Shown in pieces: positions 11,040-22,044 of a DNA stretch of 64,000 nucleotides. A program made the position numbers and the translations under genes. The DNA lies in NCBI GenBank assembly GCA_008828725.1, contig MEHQ01001459.1:248001-312000 (forward strand), read 5' to 3'. The notes beneath the pieces were generated by a model. That model did not search any database. It saw only the letters and a program-made list of their open reading frames with translations, and was not told where the DNA came from. Position 1 is the first letter of the stretch. Each line of letters opens with the position of its first letter. Origin of the DNA: Saccharina japonica (Eukaryota; Sar; Phaeophyceae; Laminariales; Laminariaceae).

Positions 11040-12050
11040 ACGGTGCACCGCATGAATAAACCGTAAAAACCCGCGGTTTAGTACGGTTTTTGCCCCTTAT
11101 CTCGGGGCACTACTGCACTAACGAAATCGCTACAGGCATCGTATGAAAAAACCGCAAAAACCGTGGGCTCGTGCGGTTTTCGTGCAAGGTAAATATATAT
11201 TGTTTACTTTCTACGCAAAGTGAAGAGAGCAATAACCACCACACGGGGGAGGCCTTGCCCAGGCTTCCTCCGCAACGTCGACTATTTCACGACGAACTGT
11301 GCCGACTATTAATAATAGCGCCGTCGCGGCCGGAGGAGGGCATGTCGCGGCGGCTTCCGATAGTGAAGGCCCCAGCATGGAACCGACGGCAGAGTGGGGG
11401 GCCAAAGCTGCACAGGCGGCCGGCTGCTGACCAGCTGCGGACTGCGCAACACTGACTGGCTGCGGGCTCCGGGGCACCGGCTGCGGGCTGCGGACCGGAT
11501 GTGCTTGTAGCTTGCACCTCTTCGGCTGGGGAAGGCTGCGCACCCGCTAGTTCCGTACCGGTAGTAGCTTTTCACGCCCCGGTGTGGTGGTGTCGGCGGT
11601 GGCATGTGGTGATGTGTGGCAAAGCAGCTTTGCTGGCGTGCACGCTTTGGCACGCATTTCCGGGTTCCCTGTGTTTTTGCTAACCGTATGTGTAATTAAT
11701 TGTATATTTGTGCATTTTTTTTTTCGTACTTATGTATTTTTACCGATATCCAATTTCAATATATTTTCGGATAATTTATAAATAATAAATATATTGATCA
11801 GCTCTTGATCAGCTGATAAAAAGAAATAATAATGAATAAGAATGAATTAATATGAAATATGAAATACGTGCATATATACTCCGAATATATAAACATACCA
11901 CGTATATAATTCAACTTTTTTTCATTTTAACGTCAAACATAAAAAATAATAATCAAAATATGAAATACCATAAGATCAACCAAGCTAGCAGGAGCACTTT
12001 TGACACGAAACCGAGCAGAAATCGCCGTAAACCGTGCGAAACCGTTACCC
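11040..12050. other. No gene recognised
   Basis: The stretch from 11040 to 11190 holds CGGTTT words related to the flanking blocks. From 11220 to 11660 it is GC-rich with repeated CTGCGGGCT and CTGCGGACTG words. From 11690 to 12000 it is strongly AT-rich. ORFs here are short and biased, with no recognised domain. Confidence 0.5.
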
Positions 12051-12054
12051 TATA

Positions 12055-12540
12055 GCAGCACCGTTCCGCGATCGATGGAACCGTGGTTTGTATACGGTTT
12101 CAAGTAAATCGCACCGTATCTTGATGCACACGGTGCGGTGCGGTTTCTATGACATTCCTACGGTGCGGTTCGGTGCTGTGATTTTTCCTACGGTGCGGTT
12201 CGGTGCGGTTTTCAGATATTGAAAATCCTACGGTGCGGTTCGGTTCTGTGATTTTTCCTACGGTGCGGTTCGGTGCGGTTTTCAGATATTGAAAATCCCA
12301 CGGTGCGGTTCGGTGCTGTGATATTTCCTACGGTGCGGTTCGGTGCTGTGATATTTCCTACGGTGCGGTTCGGTGCGGTTTACAGAAATCGTAAATGCTA
12401 CCGTGCGGTTCGGTGCGGTTTTCAGATTTCGTGAACCCTACGGTGCGGTTCGGTTATATTTTGTTTTCTACGGTGCGGTTCGGTGCGGTTAACCGCACCG
12501 AACCGCACCGAACCGATAGGAAAAACCGCACCGTAAAGAT
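12055..12540. repeat. Word-type satellite, CTACGGTGCGGTTCGGTGCGG
   Basis: Sequence CTACGGTGCGGTTCGGTG recurs about a dozen times in direct orientation at roughly 30-60 bp intervals, with linkers such as TTTTCAGATATTGAAAATC. It ends in an inverted run, AACCGCACCGAACCGCACCG. The same word is in intron 2 of the LRR gene (53040-53480) and at 8840-8910. It may be the subterminal part of a TIR element, but no terminal repeat was found. Confidence 0.85.
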
Positions 12541-12547
12541 CCCTGAA

Positions 12548-12665
12548 AATAACCGTAGTGGTGGAGGAGGGAGAAGAGCCTACTTTGTGGCCCCGAATCT
12601 CAGTTACGACTACAGTAGTGAGGGAGAAAGACAGAAGTGCGGAGATACTACATGGGATGGGAAAA
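12548..12665 (+). mobile_element. SINE 3' fragment
   Basis: It matches the SINE tail: CCGTAGTGGTGGAGGAGGGA, GAGCCTACTTTGTGG, CAGTTACGACTAC and the terminal ATGGGATGGGAAAAAAA. The tRNA-like head is absent, so this is a truncated copy. Confidence 0.7.
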
Positions 12666-13043
12666 AAATACATGAAAAAGTATAAGCGCTGCTAGTCGAA
12701 ACCGCGTTGAATATTTGATGGTGATCGCTACTAGACCGCCGGGGCGAGGAGGTACACGCTCCACAACGTCGATATAGCATTTCCTTTGTCTTGCCTGGGG
12801 TGCAGATTGCTTGGGGGGGGTCACAGTGTGTTGCTCCCGCCCACTCGTACGTTTAGCTGACGGAGACGAACAGTCCAAACCAGGAAGTAAATGCGTGGGT
12901 TGATGGGTGGCCGCTGCAGGGAGGAGGGATCAATGTGTCCTAGACGGCGTTGTTGGTAGGGGGTGTCGTGGTTGAGGTGATAGAATCACGCGATATTTGT
13001 CCGTCACGCAGACTATCAATAGTGGTAACCTCGAACGCTGCTA

Positions 13044-13518
13044 AAAAAGACCAAACGTTATACGAGTAGTACCACTTTGTGGCTCTTTTTTCTTCCCGAC
13101 TTTTATTTCGCCAACCAAAGATAAAGGCTGTGCAGCAGCAGTGCCTATGGCCAAAGCAACATAATACTCGTATGTATTCAAAATATGGTACGTATCGTTT
13201 TCGTATACGTACCCGGTGTACGTCATACGTACATATTATACGTATCGTTCTCGTATATAGTGCAAGGCATGTATTATCGTAAATATTTGCGCAACAATAA
13301 AAGAGCCAACCAAGATAATGGCGTATTGTGCCTGGCATCATCTCAGGGGTCAGATGATGGCGAGACACCCCTTTTTGTTGGATTTTTCAATCTTGGGGGA
13401 CATTGTGGCCAACTTTATGCTCCATACGAGGGGTACACCCATTTTCTTTGGCACTATGTTGCTGATAAGATTATGAACGAGCCACAAAGTGGTACCATAA
13501 CCTTTGGTCTAAACGTTG
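13044..13518. repeat. Inverted repeat around 390 bp of AT-rich DNA
   Basis: GTACCACTTTGTGGCTC near 13070-13086, preceded by a GACCAAACG segment, is matched in reverse complement at about 13478-13518. The enclosed DNA has CGTATACGTA-type words and no supported gene. Confidence 0.6.
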
Positions 13519-13593
13519 ATGTCTGGGATTCTAATCTCACGTGGGTCGTACTTTTGAGTTTATTTGCAAAAAAAGAAAAAAACGGAATCAACT

Positions 13594-13803
13594 GCTGAGA
13601 GTGCCTAGTAGCGCGGGTAGGCACAATTCGATGCGAGTCGACGAGGGAAGAAAAGTGAACTCTTCTCGCGATACAAATGCAAGGCAAGAACCGCAGTGGG
13701 GGACGAGGAGGGAGAGGAGCCTACATTGTGACCGCAGATCTGAGTTACGACTACGAGGGGAGGAGAGAGCAAGAAAGGGCGAAGAAAATAAATGGGATGG
13801 AAA
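13594..13803 (+). mobile_element. SINE body and tail, copy
   Basis: It contains the family landmarks in order: TAGGCACAATTCGATGCGAG, GTCGACGAGGGAAGAA, GCAAGAACCGCAGTGGGGG, GAGGAGCCTACATTGTGACC and the A-rich end after AATGGGATGG. It has no tRNA head. It stops at the left edge of the Mutator-like element, whose A-rich left target duplication is the SINE tail. Confidence 0.75.
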
Positions 13804-14601
13804 AAAAAGGGCCTTAGCCAAAAATAGGTATACCTACGCACTTTGAGCCATTTATAGGTAAACTGCGTAATGTACACCGGAAACGGCTTCCGGGTCCGCC
13901 TGATATTGGGCCTGCGCTCCATTGTACCTACAAATGGCTCAAAGTGCGCAGGTACACCTTTTATCGGCTACTCAATGTGCGTATCACCTATTTTGGCTTC
14001 AACTGTACCTATAAATGGCTCGAACGATCACTTTTTGGCAACTGAAATGTAGACAGACGGCCACGGGACTGTCAACCAGCCGACCGTACCAGTACAACCA
14101 CTGACACTGCGGAGTTATCACGCATTACCTACAAGCGAGAAATCGTATCGCGATCAATGCATACGTATTCAGTACGACACCCCTCCTACGCACACACATA
14201 TATACGATGCGGAGAAACAACAATGGCGAGTGTTTCCATGCCGTTATCCTGAAAGTACAATATACATACTGTAGTGCAGTATATAGTAGGAGAAATTTTA
14301 GTATATGTATACGTGTACAGAGTAATACCACACGGTTACGAGGGGATCTAAGTTGCACAGCCGTTGGCGCGGTCCGGAACAGCATTCCATACGTAGCAAA
14401 CGTAGGTGGAATGTGTTGTCGTCTGTCTATATTTCAGTTGCCAAAAAGTGATCGTTTGAGCCATTTATAGGTTTAGTTGAAGCCTAAAATAGGTAATACG
14501 CACATTGAGTAGCTGATAATAGGTGTACCTGCGCACTTTGAGCCGTTTGTAGGTACAATGGGGCGCAGGCCCAATATTAGGCGGGCCCCGAAGCCGGTAG
14601 A

Positions 14602-16650
14602 GGCAATTTAACAGTGGTGGGACCTGAAAAATCGTGATTTAGACCAATCACGAGCACAAAAAAATAGTAAAAATCGTGACGTAGACCAATCACGAGAACT
14701 AAAAAATGCAAAAATGTCAATCCCGCCGCCGAACAAAGCACGGCGGCGAGCACGCAGAAGTGCGTCACAGAGGTTAGCGAGCTCGATGGAAAGAGCTTGA
14801 TGGAACTCATACGAGTACAACGGCAGGCTGTTGTTGCTGTGTTGTTGCTGCTGCTGCAGCGTGCTGCTGTTGTTATCGTCGGAACGAGAGCGGAACGTAC
14901 GTAGCATTCTGCGTCGGGGGTGTCTGATACCACCCACCACCCCTCGGTGGGTCATCCATACCGCAACTTGCTTTTTTCAGGGGAGAATTCCGCCAGATGA
15001 TACATATATCCTTCATGCTACCGCGCATTGAGTTGATTTCAACACCTTCGATAGCCCTACACAAGATTGTTCGAATGAGCCTATTTTCATGCCGAGGTTC
15101 AAACTGTAGCGCTCGCGCTGGCCTCGCAGCAGAGGGCACATACATGGCATCGGATGGAAACCAAAACTCGAAAACTTGAGCAACCCCGTAGCCCGTATCG
15201 AAAAACCTCCTCAAGACTTGGAAATCTTTCTCTCTCTTTTTTTTTCTTTTTTCCCCAGGCCCCACTACTAAAAAATTGCCGGTAGAGGCAATTTAACAGT
15301 GGTGGGACCTGAAAAATCGTGATTTAGACCAATCACGAGCACAAAAAAATAGTAAAAATCGTGACGTAGACCAATCACGAGAACTAAAAAATGCAAAAAT
15401 GTCAATCCCGCCGCCGAACAAAGCACGGCGGCGAGCACGCAGAAGTGCGTCACAGAGGTTAGCGAGCTCGATGGAAAGAGCTTGATGGAACTCATACGAG
15501 TACAACGGCAGGCTGTTGTTGCTGTGTTGTTGCTGCTGCTGCAGCGTGCTGCTGTTGTTATCGTCGGAACGAGAGCGGAACGTACGTAGCATTCTGCGTC
15601 GGGGGTGTCTGATACCACCCACCACCCCTCGGTGGGTCATCCATACCGCAACTTGCTTTTTTCAGGGGAGAATTCCGCCAGATGATACATATATCCTTCA
15701 TGCTACCGCGCATTGAGTTGATTTCAACACCTTCGATAGCCCTACACAAGATTGTTCGAATGAGCCTATTTTCATGCCGAGGTTCAAACTGTAGCGCTCG
15801 CGCTGGCCTCGCAGCAGAGGGCACATACATGGCATCGGATGGAAACCAAAACTCGAAAACTTGAGCAACCCCGTAGCCCGTATCGAAAAACCTCCTCAAG
15901 ACTTGGAAATCTTTCTCTCTCTTTTTTTTTCTTTTTTCCCCAGGCCCCACTACTAAAAAATTGCCGGTAGAGGCAATTTAACAGTGGTGGGACCTGAAAA
16001 ATCGTGATTTAGACCAATCACGAGCACAAAAAAATAGTAAAAATCGTGACGTAGACCAATCACGAGAACTAAAAAATGCAAAAATGTCAATCCCGCCGCC
16101 GAACAAAGCACGGCGGCGAGCACGCAGAAGTGCGTCACAGAGGTTAGCGAGCTCGATGGAAAGAGCTTGATGGAACTCATACGAGTACAACGGCAGGCTG
16201 TTGTTGCTGTGTTGTTGCTGCTGCTGCAGCGTGCTGCTGTTGTTATCGTCGGAACGAGAGCGGAACGTACGTAGCATTCTGCGTCGGGGGTGTCTGATAC
16301 CACCCACCACCCCTCGGTGGGTCATCCATACCGCAACTTGCTTTTTTCAGGGGAGAATTCCGCCAGATGATACATATATCCTTCATGCTACCGCGCATTG
16401 AGTTGATTTCAACACCTTCGATAGCCCTACACAAGATTGTTCGAATGAGCCTATTTTCATGCCGAGGTTCAAACTGTAGCGCTCGCGCTGGCCTCGCAGC
16501 AGAGGGCACATACATGGCATCGGATGGAAACCAAAACTCGAAAACTTGAGCAACCCCGTAGCCCGTATCGAAAAACCTCCTCAAGACTTGGAAATCTTTC
16601 TCTCTCTTTTTTTTTCTTTTTTCCCCAGGCCCCACTTCTAAAAAATTGCC
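14602..16650. repeat. Three head-to-tail copies of a 685-bp unit, nearly identical
   Basis: Units start at 14602, 15287 and 15972, exactly 685 bp apart, and appear identical apart from one base near the end of the third (CCCACTTCTA for CCCACTACTA). Each runs from GGCAATTTAACAGTGGTGGG to CCCCACTACTAAAAAATTGCC, which are imperfect inverted repeats, so the unit looks like a small TIR transposon. A 6-bp GGTAGA precedes each copy. The array sits in the right arm of the Mutator-like element. Confidence 0.95.
14873..15265 (-). CDS. 130-codon ORF inside the 685-bp unit, unknown
   Basis: This ORF occurs three times (also 15558-15950 and 16243-16635). It reads like protein rather than simple repeat, for example FFDTGYGVAQVFEFWFPSD and RHENRLIRTILCRAIEGVE. 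It may be a host gene fragment captured by the small transposon or a decayed transposase piece. No domain was recognised; expression is unknown and coding status uncertain. Confidence 0.25.
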   Translation of the reverse strand: MGPGEKRKKKREKDFQVLRRFFDTGYGVAQVFEFWFPSDAMYVPSAARPARALQFEPRHENRLIRTILCRAIEGVEINSMRGSMKDICIIWRNSPLKKASCGMDDPPRGGGWYQTPPTQNATYVPLSFRR

Positions 16651-16734
16651 CGTTTCCGGTGTACATTACGCAATGTACCTATAAATGACTCAAAGTGCGT
16701 AGGTATACCTATTTTTGGCTAATGCCCAAAACAA

Positions 16735-17420
16735 AAACACTATTAATAACAGGTGTCGTTCGAAGCATCTATCTGTGATAACTGACGCATTGGGCCGGCG
16801 TTACATACCCTACGTAGATCGCAGTCCGTCCATGGAGTCTGTTGATACTATCGGAACATCGAAACTATGATACACGTACGTACGTATGTATAACTACCAA
16901 TAGGATAGTCGTACATCGGTCTTTCTTCATAGTGAACATTCCGGCGTATTCAAGCCGTATCGACCACAGAAACCGACGCAAAAACGACAGGGCCACATTG
17001 AAACACAAACCAGCCAACAGCCAACGCCTCGAGCCACCGCTCTACAAGCGTATAACGTATATCCAATTGCTCCCATTATATGTATTCATTCTTCTAATAT
17101 ATATATCCGTGTACAGTACGCGACAGATGTTAAGAATTTCATAATTGTGAATTTGAGGCTGAGTTTTTGCGAAAATTGGGAATTTACAGGTAAGCATTCG
17201 TGCTAACTTCGATAAGGAAATTATAGTTAGCACGTGGGGAATTGAAAGGGATCAGCACGTAATATTTTCCCACATTACACAGCACTCCAGAAGAATAAGA
17301 AACTGCGCAGACACCCCCTAAGGCCAAATCGGGCTCCCAACTCCCAACCAAGCTGCCTTTTTTAATCCAAAACCGACCTCACATGTTGACGTTTTCTTCA
17401 AAATATGTTTGTAAACTTTC
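16735..17420. other. No gene recognised
   Basis: The stretch holds CGTACGTACGT-type words, the plus-strand TACAGTACGCGACAG motif at 17112-17137, and otherwise unremarkable AT-rich DNA. Confidence 0.5.
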
Positions 17421-17426
17421 ACAGAT

Positions 17427-18188
17427 GCTCCGAGTATACTCGGTATTCTGAGTATACTCGGAGTATCGAGTATTTTTCGTACTCCGAGTACTGAGAGTAA
17501 CAGAGTACTGGTTGCCTATATACTCGGAGTACTTGGAGTATGAGCAGTACTGAAGGTCCAAATACTCCGGGTACTTGGAGTATGAGCAGTACTTATACCC
17601 GAGTACAAACAGTACTGGGAGTAAAAACATATAAATTACTCGGGGTACTCCGAGTATCGAGAGTATTGAACACTGAAATACTGCGAGTACAGAAAGTACC
17701 CGAAGTAGTTTTCTCTATAATATTCGATTTATACTTCCAGGTATTAGGAGCATCTGTGATTTTTTTAATGCTATAAACGCCAGTCAAATGCTCCCAGAAC
17801 CTGGGAGGAATGACGACCGAGTGTGTGAAATGATGCAAGGGTGCTCCTAACGTACTTCACGCTCCGAGAATACTCCGAGTATCGAGTACTTTCGTACTCC
17901 GAGTACTTTAAAGTAGTAGAGTACTGGCGGCCTAAATACTCGGAGTACTTGGAGTATGAGCAGTACTGAAGCCCGAAATACTCGGAGTACAAGGAGTATC
18001 CGCAGTATCGGACCCCGAAATACTCCGAGTACAAGCAGTATCGAGAGAGTTCATACCCGAAATACTCCGAGTATGAGCAGTATCCCGAAAAATTGAACGC
18101 CGAAATACTCCGAGTACACGAAGTACCTGAAGTATTTTATCTCCAATACTCCTTGCTTTGCTCCAAGGTACTCGGAGCATCTGTGCAA
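17427..18188. mobile_element. Paired TIR elements filled with ACTCGGAGTA words
   Basis: CACAGATGCTCCGAGTA at 17427 and GGAGCATCTGTG at about 17746-17757 bound one unit. A second unit runs from about 17838 to GGAGCATCTGTG at 18177-18188. Between them is a unique spacer (GCTCCCAGAACCTGGGAGG, GACGACCGAGTGTG). Both units are built from palindromic ACTCGGAGTACTTGGAGTA words, resembling subterminal repeats. The locus at 26400-26945 has the same spacer and words inverted. Confidence 0.75.
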
Positions 18189-18299
18189 ACGTTTGGAAAA
18201 TTTTCGCCAAAATAAATCCCTTCCCCTCCTCAAGCATGTAATACCAAATAAATCAACAACCTTTGTTTATTTCCTTGAACGCTTTTCATGGCTGGCAAT

Positions 18300-18990
18300 A
18301 TTCGAGACGGGACGGGACGGGGCTGTTTCGACATGTTCAACAGGGAAACAAATGACAACGGGGCGGTAAAACCATGAAACCGATAATTGGCTGGACGGGA
18401 CGGAACGTGGCAGGACGGAACGGTTTGTCATAAAGTATACGCGGGACGGGACAGTACACAGTCCAATGACTTCGTTTGTTTTTCATCATGGATGGAGACG
18501 GTAAATATATGTTTTCACGACGGGACGAGCCGAATTTGTTGTTTGGTTGACGGGACGGAACGGCACATCTATTTTTCTCGGCGAGCCGTGATGGTACATT
18601 TGGTTTTACTTGCCGACACGGAATAATGCCGTACATAATTATATTGGTCAGACTACATCAAGTCTAGACGGTCGTCCGTCACAGCAGCCGTCTTCCCGAC
18701 ATCGTTGACGGACAGAAGAAGTATCAGTATCCACGGTATACCGACGGGAAGAAGTGACGGCAATTGCGGGACGGGACGGTAGAGACAGTTTTCGACGGCG
18801 GGACGGGACGTTATACGACGTAGTGGCAGGTTTAGTCGACAGGACCGGGAGGTAAAGGGTTCTCTTGGCAGGGCGGGACGGTAAAGTGCAATGGGAAATG
18901 TTGTAAATATGGGCGGGACGGGACGGTAGTACTAGGTAACAGTAGGTGATATTGTCGACGAAATGGGACTACACAACGGTTTCATTTCGA
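18300..18990. repeat. GGGACGGGACGG word block
   Basis: GACGGGACGG-type words recur about 15 times in direct orientation with irregular spacing and unrelated linkers. There is no fixed period, no coding content and no terminal repeat found. Confidence 0.8.
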
Positions 18991-20100
18991 CGCAGGTTTC
19001 ACCGTCTCCTGTCCAATCGCTACTACCGCCAATATCGTCGCGTCAATAAAAGATGAAAAGCCTTGTCCCCTACTTCCCCCCCCACGCCCCTCGATATAGA
19101 TTGGGTTGGCGTCGGTTGGCAACGGCAACGACACTCTAAATAGCCGCTGACTACAATATTAGCTTGGCCACCAGGACACCGTTTTTTATTTATATTTATT
19201 CCGGTCGATCACAGCTAGCGGATGAGTTGGATACTTTATTTGTGCGGAGTGGGGAACCTTGACTACGCACAAGAGGAATGATGGTATCACGTAGTGTTTA
19301 TGGTAAGGTACCCACGAGGCAGTTACATAGTGCTCTCATTGCTGTCTCAGGAAGTGGCCACACCGGAATTTGACTTAACTCGTTGAAGCTGTCATATATA
19401 TGTAAGTCCGCCTCACAAGCGGTTCTACGTAGGTTGCAGGTCACCCTTCATGCGACCCGCCGAACACCTCACGGCGCTTCGCGCTTGGTGCTAGCAATGT
19501 ATGCCTGGTCGGTCCAAACTCGACATGCTCCGTCCCGGTATTTTAGAGATGCGAAGTCTATGGTCGTACGACTACGGCCATGCATAAATAAGACGTACAC
19601 CCCCCCCCCCCCCCGCGCGATGCGGAATGGATGTAATCAGCTCGTCCTACTGCTTGAGCTCGGCGCACTGTATTGTGCTTGTACATGATGTGTCGCTTGT
19701 ACAGCAAAGGACTGTACAGGAGTGCTGTGGACCCTGGGAATATATGATATAATTACCTCCACCTGCGCTGGATAGTGTGGCGTTTGCCGTGGTGAGGGTC
19801 CGCGGCGATGAATGTCTCTCGCATCGCTTTGAATACCGTCCGGCTCTTGCCGAGTTGGAGGCTGAGGAAGTGATCCTTGAGCGACACTTCTTGCCACTCA
19901 AGGGGCATCTGATCAACGACCAACGCCAGTTGGTGTCCGTATGTAGGGGAGTCTTCGCAGGACTTTGCGGGTGAAGCGCAAGGATGGGTGTTTTGATCGA
20001 AGGACACGCCTCAGGCGTCCACTATGCTGAACTGTATATCTCAACAACAACCGCTCAAGAAAAGGTAGTTGTACCAAGGGTGTGCGTGGATCCGACTCCC
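18991..20100. other. Mostly unassigned; one weak minus-strand ORF
   Basis: No gene is firmly supported. A poly-C run lies at about 19600. A minus-strand ORF at 19753-20007 (84 codons) reads protein-like, with VVDQMPLEWQEVSLKDHFLS, but ends without a recognised domain and may be a decayed exon. Confidence 0.4.
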
Positions 20101-20345
20101 AGACACCCCACTACCCCCCCCCCCCCTAAAAATTGGAGGGAACAACCGGACCGTTGTGATCCCAGGAAATAATAAGTCAACTTTTGTTTTAATTACCTCC
20201 CCCCCCCACCAGCGAAAACAAATAGGGGGGTCTCTAAAAACCAAGTTAAAAAAGGGAACACAAAACGTAAAAAAATGGTTTTCGCTGATTTCGTCCTGTG
20301 ATCACAGCGATCCGGTTTGTTTTTCATTTTGAACTTCCTAGGAGT
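20100..20345. repeat. Dispersed repeat with C-runs, related to 30905-31185
   Basis: CCGGACCGTTGTGATCCCAG, CACCAGCGAAAACAAATAGG, AACCAAGTTAAAAAA and TCCTGTGATCACAGCGATCC occur in the same order at 30905-31185. The first and last blocks form an imperfect inverted repeat (ACCGGACCGTTGTGATC and GATCACAGCGATCCGGT), so this looks like a short TIR element with mononucleotide runs inside. Confidence 0.75.
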
Positions 20346-20479
20346 GTGTTGTCGTTTTCTCTTTTTGTCGCATAACCCTGGTCGTACGCAAAAGCCTTTG
20401 CAAAACTAAAACTATAATGGCGTTTTGAACACCTTTTTTCTTTGGAAAATAAGCATTTATTGGGTTTTTTTGGAATTTT

Positions 20480-20602
20480 GGCGTCCTGCATCCTTTTGCG
20501 AAATAAGAATGTGGATATAAGCATTTCTGCTTGAATCGGAGAGAAGATAAGACGCGAGCCTCAGCCAGAATAGGAGATTCTTATCATCTGTCGCGTACTG
20601 TA
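20480..20602 (-). repeat. Repeat end sharing the TACAGTACGCGACAG motif
   Basis: In reverse complement it aligns with 8370-8501: the motif, then a CTGGCTGAGGCT-type block, a CGATT block and GGATGCAGGACGCC. This shows the motif is the end of a repeat family rather than an isolated word. Confidence 0.65.
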
Positions 20603-20692
20603 GTTAATCGTTTCCGTGTTCTGTTGGACGTTCTCGCGTACTGGTTGCCATGTTACTCTGCCCGTCTCCTTTTTTCTAATTGCATCTGGTCA

Positions 20693-21698
20693 TTTGACAA
20701 AAAGGGGTACACCCCCCTCCTATACCGTGACAAAAAGGGGGACACCGGTTTTCGCCGCCGAGTACGCCCATGTACTCTGTCAAATCGACACGAACGTGAA
20801 ACCAGATGCGTTTGCCACACTCACATGGCATCTCCCTACCACCCACAGCGTTATTTGTATTGTTTTCATATGTTTAGCGGGTGAACGAGAGGATCAAAAG
20901 GGGGATGTGAGCATATCTCCCTTATTGTCATGCCTTCGTGAGGCTATTTCCCCTTCCATTGGAAAAGTCCCCCCTTTTACATAACGTCCCCCTTTTTGTC
21001 ACGTTGCGGAGATATGTCCCCCTTTCTGGGTCAAAACGACCACGGGTAAGTGACCACTCCATGTTCTGGCTGTTGTGGCGGACCCGACAGACGAAGTCTA
21101 ACGTCTAATAGACCAACGGCCCATACCCAGGCAAACGTGGTCAGCATATCAGCATACATGCGTGATGTGCGTGTCATACAAGATGATTCCGTGAGTACTG
21201 CCTGCAAATCATATATGAGAGCAGGTCTTCCGACACGCACATCTGGTTCATAATCTATCGTGGTTTCCAGGTGTGGCCCTGCAAATCGATGCATTACATT
21301 GATTGGTTGGCGCCCTGTGCCCTGTGGTCCCCAAAAAGCACCAACGTACACACGAGTATACGTACATATGTACGTACCAAGGGATAGTAGTACTGCTCTG
21401 GTCCTACTTGCTGCTGTACGTATATGTAGTAGTCCCGGTACCGCCGTACACGTATACGCGTATATCAGGGACGTATCATGGCGTAGAGGATAGGAGAGTC
21501 TTATTGTACCAGGCAGTGAGCTGTTGAGCTGTTCGGTCACAGTGATGTTCAATGTATGACTGCATGAGTATATTGTTAATGCGCTGCGCCGTTGAACTGG
21601 TATTGACGACCACCTCCTTAACGAGAACCTCGCCGCCGGTGCTTGGTAGTGTCCCCCCTTTTTTACGATTTGTGGGGGGTGTACCCCTTTTTGTCAAA
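20693..21698. mobile_element. 1.0-kb element with 25-bp inverted repeats
   Basis: TTTGACAAAAAGGGGTACAC at 20693 is matched by GTGTACCCCTTTTTGTCAAA ending at 21698. A second nested inverted pair, TGACAAAAAGGGGGACACC and GTGTCCCCCCTTTTTT, lies just inside. No transposase ORF and no convincing target duplication were found. Further CCCCCTTTTTGTCAC words sit at 20965-21035. Confidence 0.7.
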
Positions 21699-21859
21699 GG
21701 CCCTTTTATTTTTCCTGCACCGTGTACGTATAATACGAGTATCCTCTTTTATGAACATTTTTCGTTTTGATTTTGTATGTGATGTTTATTGATGATTGTT
21801 GTGTTTCATTCAGTCGGTCCGCCCGGTGGTCTATATAGCGTGGGTAAGCACTATTCGGC

Positions 21860-22022
21860 GAGACGTCACGTGGGACGAAAGTGCTGAAATATTCTCGCGA
21901 TAAAAAATGCCTGGCAAGAACCGCAGTGGGGGAGGAGGAACAAGAGCCTAGTTTGTGACCCCGGATCTGAGTTACGAATAGGAAGCGGAGAGGAAGGAAG
22001 GGCGAAGATAATCAATGGGATG
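21860..22022 (+). mobile_element. SINE 3' fragment
   Basis: It holds TCTCGCGATAAAAAATGCC, GGCAAGAACCGCAGTGGGGG, GAGCCTAGTTTGTGACCCCG, GAGTTACGAATAGG and the terminal AATGGGATG. The head is missing. Confidence 0.75.
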
Positions 22023-22044
22023 ACTTTTTTAAAATATAGATATA

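Larger units (their letters stand above)
13809..16727 (-). mobile_element. Mutator-like non-autonomous element, copy A, with internal tandem insertion
   Basis: The ends are GGGCCTTAGCCAAAAATAGG and the complementary TTTTTGGCTAATGCCC. Terminal inverted repeats are about 260 bp, rich in TTTGAGCCATTTATAGGTAC words. Likely 9-bp duplications are GAAAAAAAA on the left and AAAACAAAA on the right. The interior is inverted relative to copies at 28858 and 45690. The right arm is interrupted at about 14596-16650 by three 685-bp units. No transposase is encoded. Long TIRs and 9-bp target duplications point to the Mutator superfamily. Confidence 0.85.
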
